Assembly: GCA_009694305.1 (NCBI GenBank)
Contig: SHVL01000022.1
Location: 1-40,873, forward strand
Length of the DNA stretch: 40,873 nucleotides
Origin: Thermoleophilia bacterium
Lineage (GTDB): Bacteria; Actinomycetota; Thermoleophilia; Gaiellales; Gaiellaceae
Direction of reading: 5' to 3'
The notes beneath the pieces were generated by a model, which did not search any database, was not told the origin of the DNA, and was given only the letters and a program-made list of their open reading frames with translations. A program made the translations under genes and the position numbers. Positions within the stretch are counted from its first letter, which is position 1; each line of letters begins with the position of its first letter. Positions 8,551 to 17,279 of this stretch are shown here, one piece after another.

Positions 8551-10008
8551 TCAGGGAAGCTTCAGGGCCGGGCTCGTACGCGTCCTTGGCACCCCGGGAT
8601 TGAGGGGATGGGTCGTAGTCAGGGAGAGAACGATCGCCCCGCGACCGAGCTTGCGGCCTTTCAGCGAGGCAATGATCGTCGTTCCGGCCCGTCCGTAGCC
8701 CGTGACCCGCGTGCGCGTGGCGCCCCCCGCTGCGCTCGATGCGCGAACCTCCCAGGCGCAGTCCAGCGAGCACCGAAACCGTACCGTCCGCGACCCCCTC
8801 GACAGTTCGGACTGCGTGGGAAAGTGCACCCTCGTCGTCGTGGCCTCGAGGGCAAGCCCCGCGCAGCGGGCGATCGAGCCGCCGCGTGCGCGGGAGAGCG
8901 CGTCACGCACCGCATAGAAGCTCGTCTTGGGCGTCCCGTCGGCGTAGTAGACCCCTGACTGCCAGCTCGCGAGCGCCGCCTCGTCCCGGGAGTGGAACAG
9001 GAGGATTCCGACGACGTTCGGCTGGCAGAACGCGAGCTGTAGCGCCCGACCGTAGTACTGACCCTGGGTAATCTCGTCCACGGGCTTCGTCGTCGTCGGC
9101 TCGGCCCCGGTGTAGGCCTGGGCCTTGCCCGCTGGGATCTTCGACTCGACGCCGAACTCGTCGTAGAGGATCGGGAGCATCGCGCCGGCCTGGGCGGTGC
9201 CGTCGAACGCCGTCGCGAGCGTCTGGATCAACCGATCGTAGTCGGCGAGGCCGATGGTGGTGGACTTCGGGTGCGGCGTGTCGGGTGACTGTCCCGACGA
9301 ATCGGCATACGGGTGGAAGGTGAGCCCGTCCATGACGGGGAGCGTGCGGCCGCTCGCACGGTAGGCCACGCCCATGTGCTTCAGGAAGGCGACCGGAGAA
9401 TGGGTGTCGCGACCTGTCCCGGGACGGTCAACGCCGCGCGGCGCCAGGGCGCCGCCCCAGACGCGTGTTGTCGGATCGACCGCCTTGATCGCGTCGTATG
9501 AGCGCGCGAGCAGGGCAAGGTACGCAGGGGCAGCTGCATCGGTGCCGTCAGGGTTGAACTGGGGGAGCCAGAATCGGTTGAGGTTCGGCTCGTTGCCGAC
9601 GATCAAGTCGTCGATCGACGGCAGTTGCTGCGCCAGAACCGTGAGGTAGGCGGCAAACTCCTCGCGCGCCTCGGGCGTGAGGGGCGTCGAACGCGACCCC
9701 GGCGGGTAGACCGCCAGATAGACCCTGACGGCGGAGAGTTGCGCAGCGGCAGCGACGTTACGCAGGATCACGAGCTCGGGCTCCGTGGGGGCGACCTGGC
9801 CTGGCAGCCACTGCGAGGTGATCCGGATTGCCGAGAATCCGGCCAGCTTGAACAGGGTCATCTCCGACTTCGCCGAGACGAGATCGGGTGATCGGACGAC
9901 GTCCTCTGCGGCGCCGAGGGCCATGCTCGGCCCTCCCGCGAGTGCGGCGGGAGCCGTCGCCGCGGCGATCAGGAGCGCGGCTGTGAAGGGAAGAAGGCGA
10001 GGATGCAT
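8551..10008 (-). CDS. Secreted glycoside hydrolase-like TIM-barrel protein (cellulase/GH39-GH5 clan)
   Basis: 485 residues with a signal peptide at about 1-24 (hydrophobic, ending ALAG). The barrel shows IVGNEPNL with Glu140 as probable acid/base and ILYDEFGVES with Glu284 as probable nucleophile, the clan GH-A pattern. A C-terminal beta domain of about 100 residues (from about 385) follows. The substrate is unknown; proteins of this kind in actinobacteria are often annotated as cellulase-family proteins. The start codon lies in the palindrome ATGCAT shared with uvrC on the other strand; no clear ribosome binding site precedes it. Confidence 0.8.
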   Translation of the reverse strand: MHPRLLPFTAALLIAAATAPAALAGGPSMALGAAEDVVRSPDLVSAKSEMTLFKLAGFSAIRITSQWLPGQVAPTEPELVILRNVAAAAQLSAVRVYLAVYPPGSRSTPLTPEAREEFAAYLTVLAQQLPSIDDLIVGNEPNLNRFWLPQFNPDGTDAAAPAYLALLARSYDAIKAVDPTTRVWGGALAPRGVDRPGTGRDTHSPVAFLKHMGVAYRASGRTLPVMDGLTFHPYADSSGQSPDTPHPKSTTIGLADYDRLIQTLATAFDGTAQAGAMLPILYDEFGVESKIPAGKAQAYTGAEPTTTKPVDEITQGQYYGRALQLAFCQPNVVGILLFHSRDEAALASWQSGVYYADGTPKTSFYAVRDALSRARGGSIARCAGLALEATTTRVHFPTQSELSRGSRTVRFRCSLDCAWEVRASSAAGGATRTRVTGYGRAGTTIIASLKGRKLGRGAIVLSLTTTHPLNPGVPRTRTSPALKLP

Positions 10009-11889
10009 GTGGCGGATACGCTAGACGACGTGGGCGAGATCAGACGAGAGCAGCTCCAGACGCTCCCGCGGAGCCCCGGGGTGTACCTCTTTCGCGACGA
10101 GGGTGACGACGTCCTCTATGTGGGGAAGGCGAAGGTGCTGCGCGCCCGCGTGCGGAGCTACTTCAACGGGGGCGACGGTCGCCCCGGGATAGAGAGGATG
10201 GTCGGCCGGATCAGCCGGGTCGAGGTGATCGTTACCTCGAGCGAGGCCGAGGCGCTGCATCTAGAGCAGAGCCTCGTCAAACGCCATCGGCCGCCCTTCA
10301 ACGTGCGTCTGCGCGACGACAAGTCGTTTCCGTACATCGCGGTCACGGTGGCAGACGAGTACCCGCGGGTGATGTTCACCCGCGAGCGGCATCGCCGTGG
10401 CACCGTCTACTTCGGCCCGTACGCCAGTGCGAAGAAGGTGCGGGAGACACTCGACGTGCTGAACCGTGTCTTCCAGTTTCGGCCCTGCGAAGGGCCAAAG
10501 CCCGGCCGCCACTCGGGGGTCCCGTGCCTCGACTACCACATAGAGCGCTGTACCGCCCCCTGTATCGGAGCCATTTCACGCGAGGAGTACCGCGAGCAGA
10601 TCGACGGTGTGATCGGCTTCCTCTCGGGTGACACCCGCTCGATCGTGCGGTCACTGGAGCGCCGGATGGCCGACGCGGCAGCACAGGAGCGGTACGAGGA
10701 AGCGACGCGGTATCGCAACCGGCTGTTTGCGATCAGGAGCCTTGCGGAGCGGCAGGGAGCCGACCGGCACGCGGTTGGAATGGCCGACGTGATCGGCCTT
10801 GCGGTCAGCGGCGACCAGGCTGCGATCCAGCTTTTTCCGCTGCGCGACGGCAAGCTCATCGACCGCTACGCCTTCCACCTCGAGAACGTCGAGGGGCAGG
10901 ATCGAGCGACGATTCTGGAGGCGTTCTGTCTCGAGTACTACACGGTGGCGCCAAGTGTGCCGCCGCTGCTCATCGTTCCCTCCGACCTCCATGACACCGA
11001 GGCGCTTGCCGGCTTCCTCTCGGAGTTACGTGGTGCCGCCGTCGAGGTGAGGGCACCCGTCCGCGGCGAGAAGAGGCGGCTCGCAGAGCTTGCGGCAGAG
11101 AACGCCGAGCTTGCGCTCGCCCACGAGACGACCGCGGCCGAGCAGAAGCGTGTCCGGCGGGTCGAGGCACTCGAGAGCCTGCGTGAGAACCTCGCTCTCG
11201 AGAGCTTGCCGGTGCGGGTCGAGTGCTTCGACATCTCGAACCTGCAGGGACGCGACATCGTCGCGTCGATGACGGTCTTCGTCGACGGCCAGGCAAAGAA
11301 GGCGCACTACCGCTCGTTCACGGTGCGTGGCCTCGACGGGCAGGACGACTTCGCCTCCATGGGGCAGGTCGTTGCGCGCCGCTTTGCCCGGCTGCGGGAC
11401 AGCGCAGCCCCCGGCCGCTACGACGAGAGCTTCGCGGCCGTGCCGAACCTCGTCGTGATCGACGGCGGCAAGGGTCAGCTGGCGGCGGCACTCGAGGCGA
11501 TCCAGGCCACGGACGGTCTACCGCGCGTAGCCGTGATCGCCCTTGCAAAGAGGGAGGAGGAGGTGTTCTTGCCCCACCGCTCGAAGCCGGTGGTGCTCGC
11601 CAGGCACGATCCGGGCCTCCAGCTCCTGCAGCGGATCCGCGACGAGGCTCACCGCTTTGCGCTCACATTCCACCGTCAGAAACGGGATACCCGGGCGTTC
11701 GCATCGATCTTCGACACCCTCGACGGAATCGGGCCCTCGCGCAGAGGAGCGATTCTCCGGCACTTCGGCTCGGCCGAACGTTTCATCGCCGCTTCGCAGG
11801 AGGAGCTCGAAGCCGTCCCGGGGCTGCCTGCGAAGACGGCGCGAGCGGTCTATGGTCAACTCCATCGGATGGGAGGTCCTGCGTCGTGA
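10003..11889 (+). CDS. uvrC: Excinuclease ABC subunit C
   Basis: 628 residues. Makes both incisions in nucleotide excision repair with UvrA and UvrB. The N-terminal GIY-YIG nuclease reads SPGVYLFRDE and VLYVGKAK. Four cysteines from FRPCEGPK to CTAPCIG match the iron-sulfur site of UvrC. A UvrB-interaction region lies near 205-240. The RNase H-like second nuclease includes FDISNLQG and DGGKGQL, and helix-hairpin-helix DNA-binding motifs end the protein. ATG at 10003 follows AAGGCGAGG; GTG at 10009, six bases after GAGG, is an equally good start and would shorten the protein by two residues. Confidence 0.97.
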   Translation: MHVADTLDDVGEIRREQLQTLPRSPGVYLFRDEGDDVLYVGKAKVLRARVRSYFNGGDGRPGIERMVGRISRVEVIVTSSEAEALHLEQSLVKRHRPPFNVRLRDDKSFPYIAVTVADEYPRVMFTRERHRRGTVYFGPYASAKKVRETLDVLNRVFQFRPCEGPKPGRHSGVPCLDYHIERCTAPCIGAISREEYREQIDGVIGFLSGDTRSIVRSLERRMADAAAQERYEEATRYRNRLFAIRSLAERQGADRHAVGMADVIGLAVSGDQAAIQLFPLRDGKLIDRYAFHLENVEGQDRATILEAFCLEYYTVAPSVPPLLIVPSDLHDTEALAGFLSELRGAAVEVRAPVRGEKRRLAELAAENAELALAHETTAAEQKRVRRVEALESLRENLALESLPVRVECFDISNLQGRDIVASMTVFVDGQAKKAHYRSFTVRGLDGQDDFASMGQVVARRFARLRDSAAPGRYDESFAAVPNLVVIDGGKGQLAAALEAIQATDGLPRVAVIALAKREEEVFLPHRSKPVVLARHDPGLQLLQRIRDEAHRFALTFHRQKRDTRAFASIFDTLDGIGPSRRGAILRHFGSAERFIAASQEELEAVPGLPAKTARAVYGQLHRMGGPAS

Positions 11890-11937
11890 CCGGACTCACT
11901 GCTCCGTGGGGGTTGGCGGGTCGAGCAGGGTGCGTGG

Positions 11938-14010
11938 TCAGGCGTCGGTGGCGAGCCGGACGATCTCGCGCCGGAACGGAACCTCGTCGCCCGGGTCGGC
12001 GGCGTCGATCTCCTCTGCATAGCGGCGGCCGTCCCAGACGGCTGCGGCGATGGTGCCGGGCGAGCGTGCGTCGCCAATACCCTCGGCGGTGGCGAGGCCC
12101 GCGTCGGACCATTCGCCCACACGCGCGAGCAACCCGTCGAGGATCTCCTCCTGCGGCAGCCTGGCGGTGACGAGCAGGACCGTGTCGCAGGCGAGATTTC
12201 GCTCTGCTTCGGTGTAGGTGCAGGCGACGGTTGCAGCCCCGCCGCCCGCGGCGACGAGGGTGGTCGATGGCGCGATGGTGACGCCCAGTTCGATGAGGCG
12301 GCGTTGAATCCGATGCTGCTCCATCGTGTTGACCGACCACTCGGAGACGCGCGGCGCAGGCGTCACGAGCGTGACGGCGTACCCTTCCGTGACGAGCAGT
12401 TCGGCCAGAATGCCGCCCATATAATAGTGGTCGTCGTCGAAGAGGATGACATCGTGGCCCCCAGGACGCGCTCCATCGAGGATGTCGTCGGGCGTCAGCA
12501 CCTCGGTGCCCTCGGTGAGTGGCAGCCCCTGGGGATGCCAGCGCCCGGCGCCGTCACGGCGCCACGCACAACCCGTTGCGATTGCGACATGGTCGAAGTC
12601 GTAGGAGAGGATCTCGTCGGCCGTCAGCCTGCTCTCGAGCGCGATCTCCACCCGAGGCAGTCGCTCGAGCTGTCCCTTGCGATAGTCCACGACGCGGGCC
12701 CAGGCAGCCAGGCCGGGCAGCCTGGCCTCGCGCTCGACTCGACCACCGAGCGTCCGTGTCGCCTCGGCGAGCATCACCTCGTAGCCGCGCTTGCCGAGAG
12801 ACATCGCAGCCTCGAGCCCTGCGGGGCCCGCACCGACCACGAGTACCCTGGCCGGAACGGTGGTCGGTCGGTAGGTCTCGGGATGCCAGCCGCGCCGCCA
12901 TTCCTCGCCCATGCTCGGGTTCTGGGTGCAACGGATCGGGACGATCGTCGTGTCTCCCGAGACGCAGATGTTGCAGCCGATGCACTCGCGGATGTCGTCG
13001 TACCGTCCCTCCTCGATCTTCACGGGCAGGAACGGATCGGCGATCGACGGGCGCGCGGATCCGATGAAGTCCATCACGCCTTCGCGCACCATCCGGGCCA
13101 TCAGATCCGGCGAGGTGAAGCGACCGACGCCGACGACGGGTTTCGTCGTCAGCTGCTTGAGGCCGCGAAGGTACTGCTCCTGGGCGCCTTCCTCGCCGAA
13201 CCGCGACGTGACCGAGTCGTTTTCCCATTCGCCGGCGACGAAGTCCCACAGATCGGGGAGCTCACCGGTGAGCGCGAGGACGGCCTCCATCTCCTCGCGG
13301 CCGAACCCGCCGGGGCCGGAGAGGTCGTCGATCATGATCCGGCAGGCCACCGCAGCCTTGCCGTCGACCTCGGCGAGCGTGTCTTCCAGCACTTCGCGCA
13401 AGAGCCGGGCACGCGCCGTGGCGTCGCCGCCGTACCCGTCGGTGCGCCGGTTGAGGCGAGGCGAGAGGAACTGCCCGATCGTGTTCAGGTAGTGGCCCGC
13501 GTAGACGTAGACGATGTCGAAGCCGGCCTGCAGCGACCGCCGTACCGCCGCCCGGTGCCGCCGCCTGAGGTCATCGATGTCGGAGAGCGCCATGCGGCGC
13601 GACTGAACGGGCTCGTAGCCGTCGGTCGGCATGTGATCGACCGTCATCGACGTCTGCCGGCTGTAGAGGTTGGAGCTGACCCGCCCGTTGTGGCAGAGCT
13701 CGATTCCCGCGAGAGAGCCGTACTCGTGCACCTTCTCGACCATACGGGCGAGGGCCGGGATGTCCTCGTCGCTCCACAGCCGGCCCTCGGCGTACGGAGC
13801 GACCTCGGAACTCGGGTGGATCTCGACCTCCTCCGTGCAGACGACCGCCCAGCCTCCCTCGGCCTTCACGCCCCGCATGAACGCGAGGGGCGTCGGGTCT
13901 CGGTGCCCCATGCCGTTGCAGTGGGGCACCTGGAAGAAGCGGTTGCGAGCCGTGACGGGGCCAATCCGGACAGGTTCGAAGAGGATGTCGTGGCGGGCTT
14001 CGCGGGTCAT
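11938..14010 (-). CDS. Trimethylamine/dimethylamine/histamine dehydrogenase-family iron-sulfur flavoprotein
   Basis: 690 residues, similar throughout to trimethylamine dehydrogenase (about 730). The N-terminal FMN barrel has QVPHCNGMG: Cys31 corresponds to TMADH Cys30, which binds FMN covalently as 6-S-cysteinyl FMN. The barrel ends with ARPSIADPFLP, then CIGCNICVS plus a later Cys for a [4Fe-4S] cluster. The second half has the ADP/FAD-type fold VLVVGAGPAGLEAA. Such enzymes oxidatively demethylate or deaminate amines and pass electrons to ETF; N-methylproline demethylases are relatives. It is the last gene of a minus-strand operon, 69 bases after the UPF0324 gene and two genes from P5C dehydrogenase, which points to an N-methylated amino acid or polyamine-like substrate (inference). 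Confidence 0.88.
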   Translation of the reverse strand: MTREARHDILFEPVRIGPVTARNRFFQVPHCNGMGHRDPTPLAFMRGVKAEGGWAVVCTEEVEIHPSSEVAPYAEGRLWSDEDIPALARMVEKVHEYGSLAGIELCHNGRVSSNLYSRQTSMTVDHMPTDGYEPVQSRRMALSDIDDLRRRHRAAVRRSLQAGFDIVYVYAGHYLNTIGQFLSPRLNRRTDGYGGDATARARLLREVLEDTLAEVDGKAAVACRIMIDDLSGPGGFGREEMEAVLALTGELPDLWDFVAGEWENDSVTSRFGEEGAQEQYLRGLKQLTTKPVVGVGRFTSPDLMARMVREGVMDFIGSARPSIADPFLPVKIEEGRYDDIRECIGCNICVSGDTTIVPIRCTQNPSMGEEWRRGWHPETYRPTTVPARVLVVGAGPAGLEAAMSLGKRGYEVMLAEATRTLGGRVEREARLPGLAAWARVVDYRKGQLERLPRVEIALESRLTADEILSYDFDHVAIATGCAWRRDGAGRWHPQGLPLTEGTEVLTPDDILDGARPGGHDVILFDDDHYYMGGILAELLVTEGYAVTLVTPAPRVSEWSVNTMEQHRIQRRLIELGVTIAPSTTLVAAGGGAATVACTYTEAERNLACDTVLLVTARLPQEEILDGLLARVGEWSDAGLATAEGIGDARSPGTIAAAVWDGRRYAEEIDAADPGDEVPFRREIVRLATDA

Positions 14011-14079
14011 CGAGATGCAGTCTAACGGTGGAAACGTCGGGTTGACTCGACGGTCAGGATCGGGTGTCGCACGACGTCT

Positions 14080-15051
14080 CTATGACCACGCGAGCCGGAC
14101 GCCTGCGTAGGCGACAAACGCGATCAAGAGCCACGAGATGAGCCCGAGGGCGAGAGGCCGGATCCCGAGCTGTCGCATCCGGCCGACGTTGACGCGACTC
14201 CCGAGGGCGAAGAGCGCGAGACCGAGGAGGACGGTGCGAAGATCGTCGATCCGGATGAGCAGGCGGTCGGGTATGACACCGATGCTGGCGATGCCGACCA
14301 TGGCGACGAAGGCAATGATGAAAGGTGGCACGAGCGGTGGCCGCACCCCGACGGGCGTTCCTGCTCGGCGGTGGTGGAGGGCGATGCCAGCGATGAGCGG
14401 AGCGAGCAGCATTACCCGCGTCAGCTTGACGACGATCGCCGTTGCAAGAGCGAGGCTTCCTGCTGTAGACGCCGTGGCGACCACCTGCGCCACGTCGTGG
14501 ACGCTCGCTCCGACCCAGGCGCCGAACTGTTCGTCGTCGAGTCCGAGAACGCCCTGGAGCGGCGGCAGCGTGACGATCGCAAGCGTGCCGCAGAGGGTCA
14601 CGAGCGCCACGGAGAATGCAACCTCGTCCTCTTCGGCGTCAATGACGCCATTTGCGGCTGCGATCGCCGAGATCCCGCAGATCGAGAATCCGGTTGCCAC
14701 GAGAAGCGAGAGGTTGTCGGAGACGCCGATGAGGCGGCCCGCCCACCGTGTTCCGAAGAACGTGATCACGACGACGGCAACGACCACGAGCAGAGCGCGG
14801 AAGCCGAGAGCGAGGATGTCGGGAAAGACGAGGTCGAGCCCGAGGAGCACGACGCCGAGCTTGAGGACGGGCCCTCCAGCGACCGCCAGGCCGGGTGCGG
14901 CGGCAGCGGGGACGCGTAGGAGATTCGCGAGCGCGATCCCGAGGGCGACGCAGAGAACGAGTGGCGCCAGAGCGGGTAGCGCGCGGTGTGCGCCGAGAGA
15001 GATGGCCACACCGGTCGCCGCGAGCGCGAGACCCGGCGCCGCCCGCGTCAT
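14080..15051 (-). CDS. UPF0324 (YeiH-type) membrane protein, putative anion/sulfate exporter family
   Basis: 323 residues with about 9-10 hydrophobic helices. The family features LGVVLLGLDLVF and TGFSICGISAIAAANG, and the segment GASVHDVAQVVATAS, identify PF03601-type proteins. These are predicted transporters; an anion or sulfonate/sulfate role has been suggested but not firmly proved. ATG at 15051 overlaps the stop of the upstream dehydrogenase (ATGA at 15048-15051), a tight coupling. A long apparent N-terminal extension in this frame is only the shadow of the dehydrogenase. Co-transcription with amine/amino-acid catabolic enzymes is unusual for this family. Confidence 0.88.
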   Translation of the reverse strand: MTRAAPGLALAATGVAISLGAHRALPALAPLVLCVALGIALANLLRVPAAAAPGLAVAGGPVLKLGVVLLGLDLVFPDILALGFRALLVVVAVVVITFFGTRWAGRLIGVSDNLSLLVATGFSICGISAIAAANGVIDAEEDEVAFSVALVTLCGTLAIVTLPPLQGVLGLDDEQFGAWVGASVHDVAQVVATASTAGSLALATAIVVKLTRVMLLAPLIAGIALHHRRAGTPVGVRPPLVPPFIIAFVAMVGIASIGVIPDRLLIRIDDLRTVLLGLALFALGSRVNVGRMRQLGIRPLALGLISWLLIAFVAYAGVRLAWS

Positions 15052-16682
15052 TCGTCTGGCTGCAAGAACGGGTAGCGGTAGTCGGCCGGGGGCACGAGGG
15101 TCTCCTTGATCGTGCGGGGGCTGACCCAGCGGATCAGGTTCCACATCGAGCCTGCCTTGTCGTTCGTGCCGGAAGCACGCCCGCCGCCGAAGGGCTGTTG
15201 CCCGACGACTGCACCGGTGGACTTGTCGTTGACGTAGAAGTTGCCGGCAGCGTTTCTCAGAGCGTCGTGCGCCTCGCCGATCGCGTAGCGGTCGTTCGAG
15301 AAGACTGCTCCCGTCAGCGCGTAGGCGCTCGTCGAGTCCACGAGCTTCAGTGTCTCGGACCATTTCGACTCGTCGTAGACATACGCGGTGACGATCGGAC
15401 CGAAGAGCTCGTCGCGCAGTAGCGGGGATCCGGGGTCGTCGGTCTGGATGACCGTCGGCTCGACGAACCATCCCTCGCTGTCGTCGGTGCCGCCCCCGAC
15501 GACGATGTCGTCGCCTGCGGCCCGCGCCTGCGCGATCGCATCCCGTTGGATGTTGAACGACGGCTCGTCGATCACGGCGCCCATGAAGTTGGTGAAGTCG
15601 CTCACGTCGCCGACCGAGATGCTCGCAACTTCGCGCTCGAGCGTCTCGTGGACTGCGCTCCAGAGGTTGGAGGGGATGTAGAGCCGCGAGGAGGCGGAGC
15701 ATTTCTGGCCCTGATACTCGAACGACCCACGCACGATCGCGGCCGCGACCTCGGCGGGATTCGCGGACGGGTGGACGACGACGAAGTTCTTGCCTCCGGT
15801 CTCACCGACGATGCGCGGGTAGCTGCGGTAGCGGTCGATGTCGTTGCCGATCGTGCGCCAGATCGACTGGAAGACAGAGGTGGAACCCGTGAAGTTGACG
15901 CCTGCGAGATCGGGACTTGCGAGGGCGGCGGCGCCCATCTCGGCGCCGGCGCCGAAGACGAGGTTGATCACGCCGGGAGGCAGGCCTGCCTCCTCGAGGA
16001 TGCGCATCGTGATCCATGCCGACAGCGCCTGCGTCGAGGCGGGCTTCCAGACGACGGTGTTGCCCATGATCGCCGGAGACGAGGTCAGGTTGGCGCCGAT
16101 CGCGGTGAAGTTGAACGGACTGATCGCAAGGACGAATCCCTCGAGCGCGCGGTACTCCATCCTGTTCCAGACCCCCTGCGACGAGATCGGCTGCTCCTCG
16201 TAGATGCGCACGAGATACTCGGCGTTGAAGCGCAGGAAGTCGATCGTCTCGCAGGCCGCATCGATCTCCGCCTGGAAGACCGTCTTTGACTGGTTGAGCA
16301 TCGTTGCCGCGTTGATCGTCGAGCGCCAGGGCCCCGAGATGAGCTCGGCGGCGCGGAGAAAGACGGCGACCCGTTCGTGCCACGGCGTACGCGACCACCC
16401 GGGCTGCGCGGCGCGGGCGGCGGCGATCGCCCGTTGCACCTCCGCTGCGCCACCTCGTTCCACATCTGCCAGAACGTGGCCCCGGCGGTGGGGCATGACG
16501 GCTTCGAAGGTGGCTCCCGTCTCGATGCGCTCGCCTCCGATGACCATCGGGACGTGAACGCGCTCCCCGGACATCCGGGCGAGCTGCGCACGCAGCTCGA
16601 TGCGCTCCGGTGACCCCGGCGCATACTCCCGGATCGGCTCGTTGACCGCGGCCGGTGGGCGGAAGATGCCGGGGGAACTCAC
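15048..16682 (-). CDS. pruA: L-glutamate gamma-semialdehyde (1-pyrroline-5-carboxylate) dehydrogenase
   Basis: 544 residues. Oxidises glutamate semialdehyde, the product of proline or ornithine breakdown, to glutamate using NAD. The catalytic Cys328 is in YQGQKCSASS and the general-base Glu294 in VGETGGKN. The N-terminal VNEPIREYAPGSPER and the segment SPFNFTAIGAN are typical of the monofunctional P5C dehydrogenase group. The GTG at 16682 was chosen because it matches the family's start; the frame continues upstream but would overlap the divergent methyltransferase. First gene of a three-gene operon; only 18 bases separate it from the divergent gene, so control elements must overlap coding sequence. 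Confidence 0.93.
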   Translation of the reverse strand: MSSPGIFRPPAAVNEPIREYAPGSPERIELRAQLARMSGERVHVPMVIGGERIETGATFEAVMPHRRGHVLADVERGGAAEVQRAIAAARAAQPGWSRTPWHERVAVFLRAAELISGPWRSTINAATMLNQSKTVFQAEIDAACETIDFLRFNAEYLVRIYEEQPISSQGVWNRMEYRALEGFVLAISPFNFTAIGANLTSSPAIMGNTVVWKPASTQALSAWITMRILEEAGLPPGVINLVFGAGAEMGAAALASPDLAGVNFTGSTSVFQSIWRTIGNDIDRYRSYPRIVGETGGKNFVVVHPSANPAEVAAAIVRGSFEYQGQKCSASSRLYIPSNLWSAVHETLEREVASISVGDVSDFTNFMGAVIDEPSFNIQRDAIAQARAAGDDIVVGGGTDDSEGWFVEPTVIQTDDPGSPLLRDELFGPIVTAYVYDESKWSETLKLVDSTSAYALTGAVFSNDRYAIGEAHDALRNAAGNFYVNDKSTGAVVGQQPFGGGRASGTNDKAGSMWNLIRWVSPRTIKETLVPPADYRYPFLQPDE

Positions 16683-16700
16683 GACGGCGATTGTATTGTC

Positions 16701-17279
16701 GTGAGCGTGAGCGTGACGCGGTACCCGTACGACGTGCCCGGTTGGGGTGTCGGTGAGGTGTGGGCACGCAACGGAGTGATCGTTCAGCACGAGCTCGCCT
16801 GTAACGCCCTACGTCTTACTGCGACCGATCCCGGGGCCGTTTCCCGTGACACGCTCTCCACGGCGCCCCCCGATGGGGGAGGAGGGCTCCCAGCAGGAAC
16901 GATCCCGGGCAGACCGTGTCGAGACAGTGCCGGAATCGTGTCGGATCTGTGTCGGCGGATCGGTCGCCATCTTGCGGGCACGCGTACCTCCTACGAGGGC
17001 ATCGTCATCGACCTCGACTGGGCCACTCCGCTCCAGCGCGAGTTCGCGGAGGCGGCGCGCGGGATCCCGTGGGGAGAGGTCGTGTCGTATGGTGAGTTGG
17101 CAGCACTCGCAGGTCGCCCGGGTGCGGCCAGGGCTGCGGGATCGTTCTGTGCGGACAACAGGTGCTCGCTGATCATTCCCTGTCACCGCGTCGTTTCCGC
17201 GAACGGGATCGGTGGCTACGGCGCGGCGGGCCCCGACCTGAAACGGCGGCTCCTCGCGCTCGAGGGCCTCGAGTTGTGA
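16701..17279 (+). CDS. ogt: Methylated-DNA--[protein]-cysteine S-methyltransferase
   Basis: 192 residues. Transfers alkyl groups from O6-alkylguanine to its own cysteine. The acceptor Cys161 sits in IIPCHRVV, and IPWGEVVSYGELA (122-134) is the DNA-binding helix region. Two extra cysteines (150 and 155) lie just before the active site in SFCADNRC. The N-terminal 90 residues are poorly conserved, as in other members. Three GTG codons (16701, 16707, 16713) could be the start. The stop overlaps the whiA start (GTGA at 17276-17279), so repair and WhiA are co-translated. Confidence 0.9.
   Translation: MSVSVTRYPYDVPGWGVGEVWARNGVIVQHELACNALRLTATDPGAVSRDTLSTAPPDGGGGLPAGTIPGRPCRDSAGIVSDLCRRIGRHLAGTRTSYEGIVIDLDWATPLQREFAEAARGIPWGEVVSYGELAALAGRPGAARAAGSFCADNRCSLIIPCHRVVSANGIGGYGAAGPDLKRRLLALEGLEL

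Noticed and set aside
12304-14025. 573-residue plus-strand frame opposite the TMADH-like gene
   Set aside because: Shadow; the minus-strand product is a clear flavoprotein along its whole length.
15052-15702. N-terminal extension of the UPF0324 frame
   Set aside because: Arg-rich shadow of the dehydrogenase; true start is the ATGA overlap at 15051.
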